Positions 62,248 through 64,000 of a stretch of 64,000 nt of DNA are shown piece by piece (the first letter of the stretch is position 1; each line of letters starts with the position of its first letter). The translations under genes and the position numbers were made by a program. The notes below the pieces were generated by a model that worked only from the letters and a program-made list of their open reading frames with translations, did not search any database and was not told the origin of the DNA. The DNA comes from Burkholderiales bacterium. Its GTDB lineage: Bacteria > Pseudomonadota > Gammaproteobacteria > Burkholderiales > SG8-39. Location of the stretch: the NCBI GenBank assembly GCA_027493935.1, contig JAOSJV010000001.1, forward strand, positions 2,650,515-2,714,514, written 5' to 3'.

Positions 62248-64000
62248 TTGTACCGACCGCAACCCCGCCCACCGGAACGCTTCGCTCTGCTGAGCGAACG
62301 ACTGGGACCGTTACCCCTGGTCAACCACTTCCTCGAGCGCATGGGCCTGCCGGCCCTGCTTGAGAAGTACGTCCCCACCGCCGATCGGCGCAGTGCCGTC
62401 ACCCACGCCCAGGCGCTCGGCGTGCTGCTGCGCTCGATCCTCGTGGAGCGCGAGCCGGTCTACCGCCAGCACGAGACCGTGCACGGGTTCGCGCCGGGGA
62501 TGTTCGGCATCGACGCCGCGCAGATGCAGCGCCTGTCCGACGACCGCATCGGGCGCGCCCTGGACCGGCTCTTCGATGCCGACCGCGGCGCACTGCTCAC
62601 CGCGGTCGTGATCGCCGTCGGCCAGCGCTTCGGCGTGGCCTTCGATCGGCTGCACAACGACTCGACCTCGATCGCGCTGTCCGGCCAGTACCGGGCCGCC
62701 AGCGGACGGGCGCTGCGTGCGCGCACGGCACCGGTGATCACCTTCGGCTTCAGCAAGGATCACCGCCCGGATCTGAAGCAGCTGCTGTTCATCCTCAGCG
62801 TCACCGCCGACGGGGTGCCGGCCTCGTTTCGCTGCGCCGACGGCAACACCAGCGACTCGGTCACCCACGTCCAGAGCTGGGAGGCGCTGCGCGCGGTGGC
62901 CGGCCGCGCCGACTTCCTGTACGTCGCCGACTCCAAGCTGTGCTCCTACGAGAACATGCGGCACATCCACGCCGCGGGCGGGCGCTTCGTCACCGTGATG
63001 CCCCGCAGCCGCCAGGAGGACGCGCGCTTTCGCAAGTGGATCCAGACCCACGATCCGGCGTGGGAGCTCGTCTGGGAGCGACCCAATGCCCGGCATGCCG
63101 ATGGCCCGAGGGACTGCTGGTACGTCTATCGTCAACCGTTACCCTCGATGGAGGTCTGGCCCATCACCTGGGTGTGGAGCACGCTGCTCACGCTGCACCA
63201 GCGCGCCCGGCGCGATCGCCGGCTGGCCGGCGCCACCGAGGCGCTCGAGCAGTTGCACCGGCGCCTGGCGGGGGCGCGAGCGCGGCTGCGCGGCGCCGCC
63301 GAGATCGACCGGCGCGTGGCCGAGATCCTCGAGCAGTACCGGGTCGCCAGCTACTTGAAGGTCAAACGCGTAGTGCGCGAGGAGCACAGCTTCAAGCAGC
63401 TGCGCCGCGGCCGCCCCGGCCCCGACACCGCCTACCGCAAGATCACCCGTCGGCGTTTCGACATCGAGTGGTCGATCGACGCCGCAGCGGTGGCCTACGA
63501 CGAGAAGAGCGACGGCATGTATCCGTTGCTCAGCAACGACCGGACCCTCACCCCCGTGCAGGTGCTCGAAGCCCACAAGGGCCAGCCCACCATCGAGAAG
63601 CGATTCGAGCAGGTCAAGACCGTGCATGAGATCGCCCCGGTGTACCTGAAGAACGAGGGCCGCATCGAGGCGCTGTTCACGCTGTACTTCCTGGCCCTGC
63701 TCGTGCAGGCGCTCATCGAGCGCGAGCTACGTCTGGCGATGCAGCGCGAAGGCCATCGACGAGTTGCCGCTCTACCCCGAGCAGCGCCAGTGCCGTCGGC
63801 CCACCACCGAGCAGGTGCTGCGCCTGTTCAGCCTCGCGCAGCGCCACCGCCTGTTGCACGAGGGCCAGACCGTGCAGACCTTCGATGCCGACCTCACCGA
63901 CCTCCAGCGCCAGATCCTCGCCCTGATCGGCCGTCCCCGCACACGCCTACCGCGTCAGCGCCCGATCCCCAGCGCTTCGGCGTCGCCTCAGGAAATTCGC
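62248..64000 (+). CDS. IS1634-family-like DDE transposase, 3' end beyond the window (frameshifted)
   Basis: About 583 residues within the window. Seen: FALLSERLGPLPLVNHFLER, FDRLHNDSTSIALSG (first Asp), FLYVADSKLCSYENM (second Asp) and GQPTIEKRFEQVKTVHEIAP with the catalytic glutamate. One extra G at about 63751-63752 shifts the frame; removing it continues as EAIDELPLYPEQRQCRRPTT up to the window end. The start is uncertain: TTG 62248 or ATG 62341; protein-like sequence begins before the latter. A long open reading frame without a stop in the window. Confidence 0.8.
   Translation, partial: MYRPQPRPPERFALLSERLGPLPLVNHFLERMGLPALLEKYVPTADRRSAVTHAQALGVLLRSILVEREPVYRQHETVHGFAPGMFGIDAAQMQRLSDDRIGRALDRLFDADRGALLTAVVIAVGQRFGVAFDRLHNDSTSIALSGQYRAASGRALRARTAPVITFGFSKDHRPDLKQLLFILSVTADGVPASFRCADGNTSDSVTHVQSWEALRAVAGRADFLYVADSKLCSYENMRHIHAAGGRFVTVMPRSRQEDARFRKWIQTHDPAWELVWERPNARHADGPRDCWYVYRQPLPSMEVWPITWVWSTLLTLHQRARRDRRLAGATEALEQLHRRLAGARARLRGAAEIDRRVAEILEQYRVASYLKVKRVVREEHSFKQLRRGRPGPDTAYRKITRRRFDIEWSIDAAAVAYDEKSDGMYPLLSNDRTLTPVQVLEAHKGQPTIEKRFEQVKTVHEIAPVYLKNEGRIEALFTLYFLALLVQALIERELRLAMQREGHRRVAALPRAAPVPSAHHRAGAAPVQPRAAPPPVARGPDRADLRCRPHRPPAPDPRPDRPSPHTPTASAPDPQRFGVASGNS

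Larger units (their letters stand above)
61850..64000 (+). mobile_element. IS1634-like element, running off the window
   Basis: Comprises a leftward small DUF6788 gene and a rightward transposase sharing a short divergent region at about 62222-62248. It begins close to 61845, within istA of the IS21 element; the other end is beyond the window. The inner boundary is set by the end of DUF6788 and the loss of istA homology. Confidence 0.65.

Noticed and set aside
1..64000. CRISPR array
   Set aside because: No regularly spaced repeat of 25-40 bases was seen in any intergenic region; the repeats present are tRNA-, IS- or palindrome-related.

Overview
The window is high-GC DNA with the gene style of a betaproteobacterium, probably Burkholderiales or a relative. 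This is inferred from codon bias, the TRAP and Liv transporters, the many CoA-pathway dehydrogenases and hydratases, and the IS families. No rRNA or complete tRNA is present, so taxonomy stays an inference.

Left part (1-8.3 kb): the 3' end of an MBL-fold hydrolase, a truncated AraC-type regulator, a split transketolase pair, a crotonase-fold protein resembling 6-oxocamphor hydrolase, an SMP-30/gluconolactonase-type lactonase, an LVIVD-repeat protein, a b561-type cytochrome and a small winged-helix protein. Then comes about 1.4 kb without a convincing gene, a CHASE3-GGDEF-EAL membrane protein and the remnant left end of an IS21 element.

Middle (12.7-46.8 kb): a dense accessory catabolic region. 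It has two acyl-CoA dehydrogenases, an enoyl-CoA hydratase, a MaoC hydratase, a class III CoA-transferase, an acyl-CoA ligase, an OYE-type reductase, a MmgE/PrpD protein, a beta-hydroxyacid dehydrogenase, an aldehyde dehydrogenase and two E1 alpha/beta 2-oxoacid-dehydrogenase-like pairs (one with a free-standing lipoyl domain). It also has a TRAP transporter, a Liv-type ABC transporter, three related alpha/beta hydrolases, a double TetR and an XRE-cupin regulator. Together these suggest uptake, CoA activation, beta-oxidation-like processing and C-C cleavage of an unidentified, possibly alicyclic, carboxylic or keto substrate. Two of the hydrolase genes lie in a near-identical 1,026-bp inverted duplication, each copy carrying the same 21-bp palindrome, that brackets an 11.8-kb segment.

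Right part (47-64 kb): a mobile and defence region. Partial copies of a tRNA-Arg(ACG) 3' half, two of them with their terminator, separate two small toxin-antitoxin cassettes. One is TumA/TumE-like, with the toxin gene split by an IS4 element that itself carries an IS630 element. The other is RHH/PIN. Next come a DUF4365 protein, an Mrr-like nuclease and a complete type I restriction-modification operon (hsdR-hsdM-hsdS). Beyond it an IS21 element has cut off a WYL-type gene, and an IS1634-like element has interrupted that IS21.

A striking feature of the whole window is about 20 apparent frameshifts, most explained by one base gained or lost in a short G or C run. This looks more like consensus-sequence error than biological decay, so broken genes below are described as their probable intact products.
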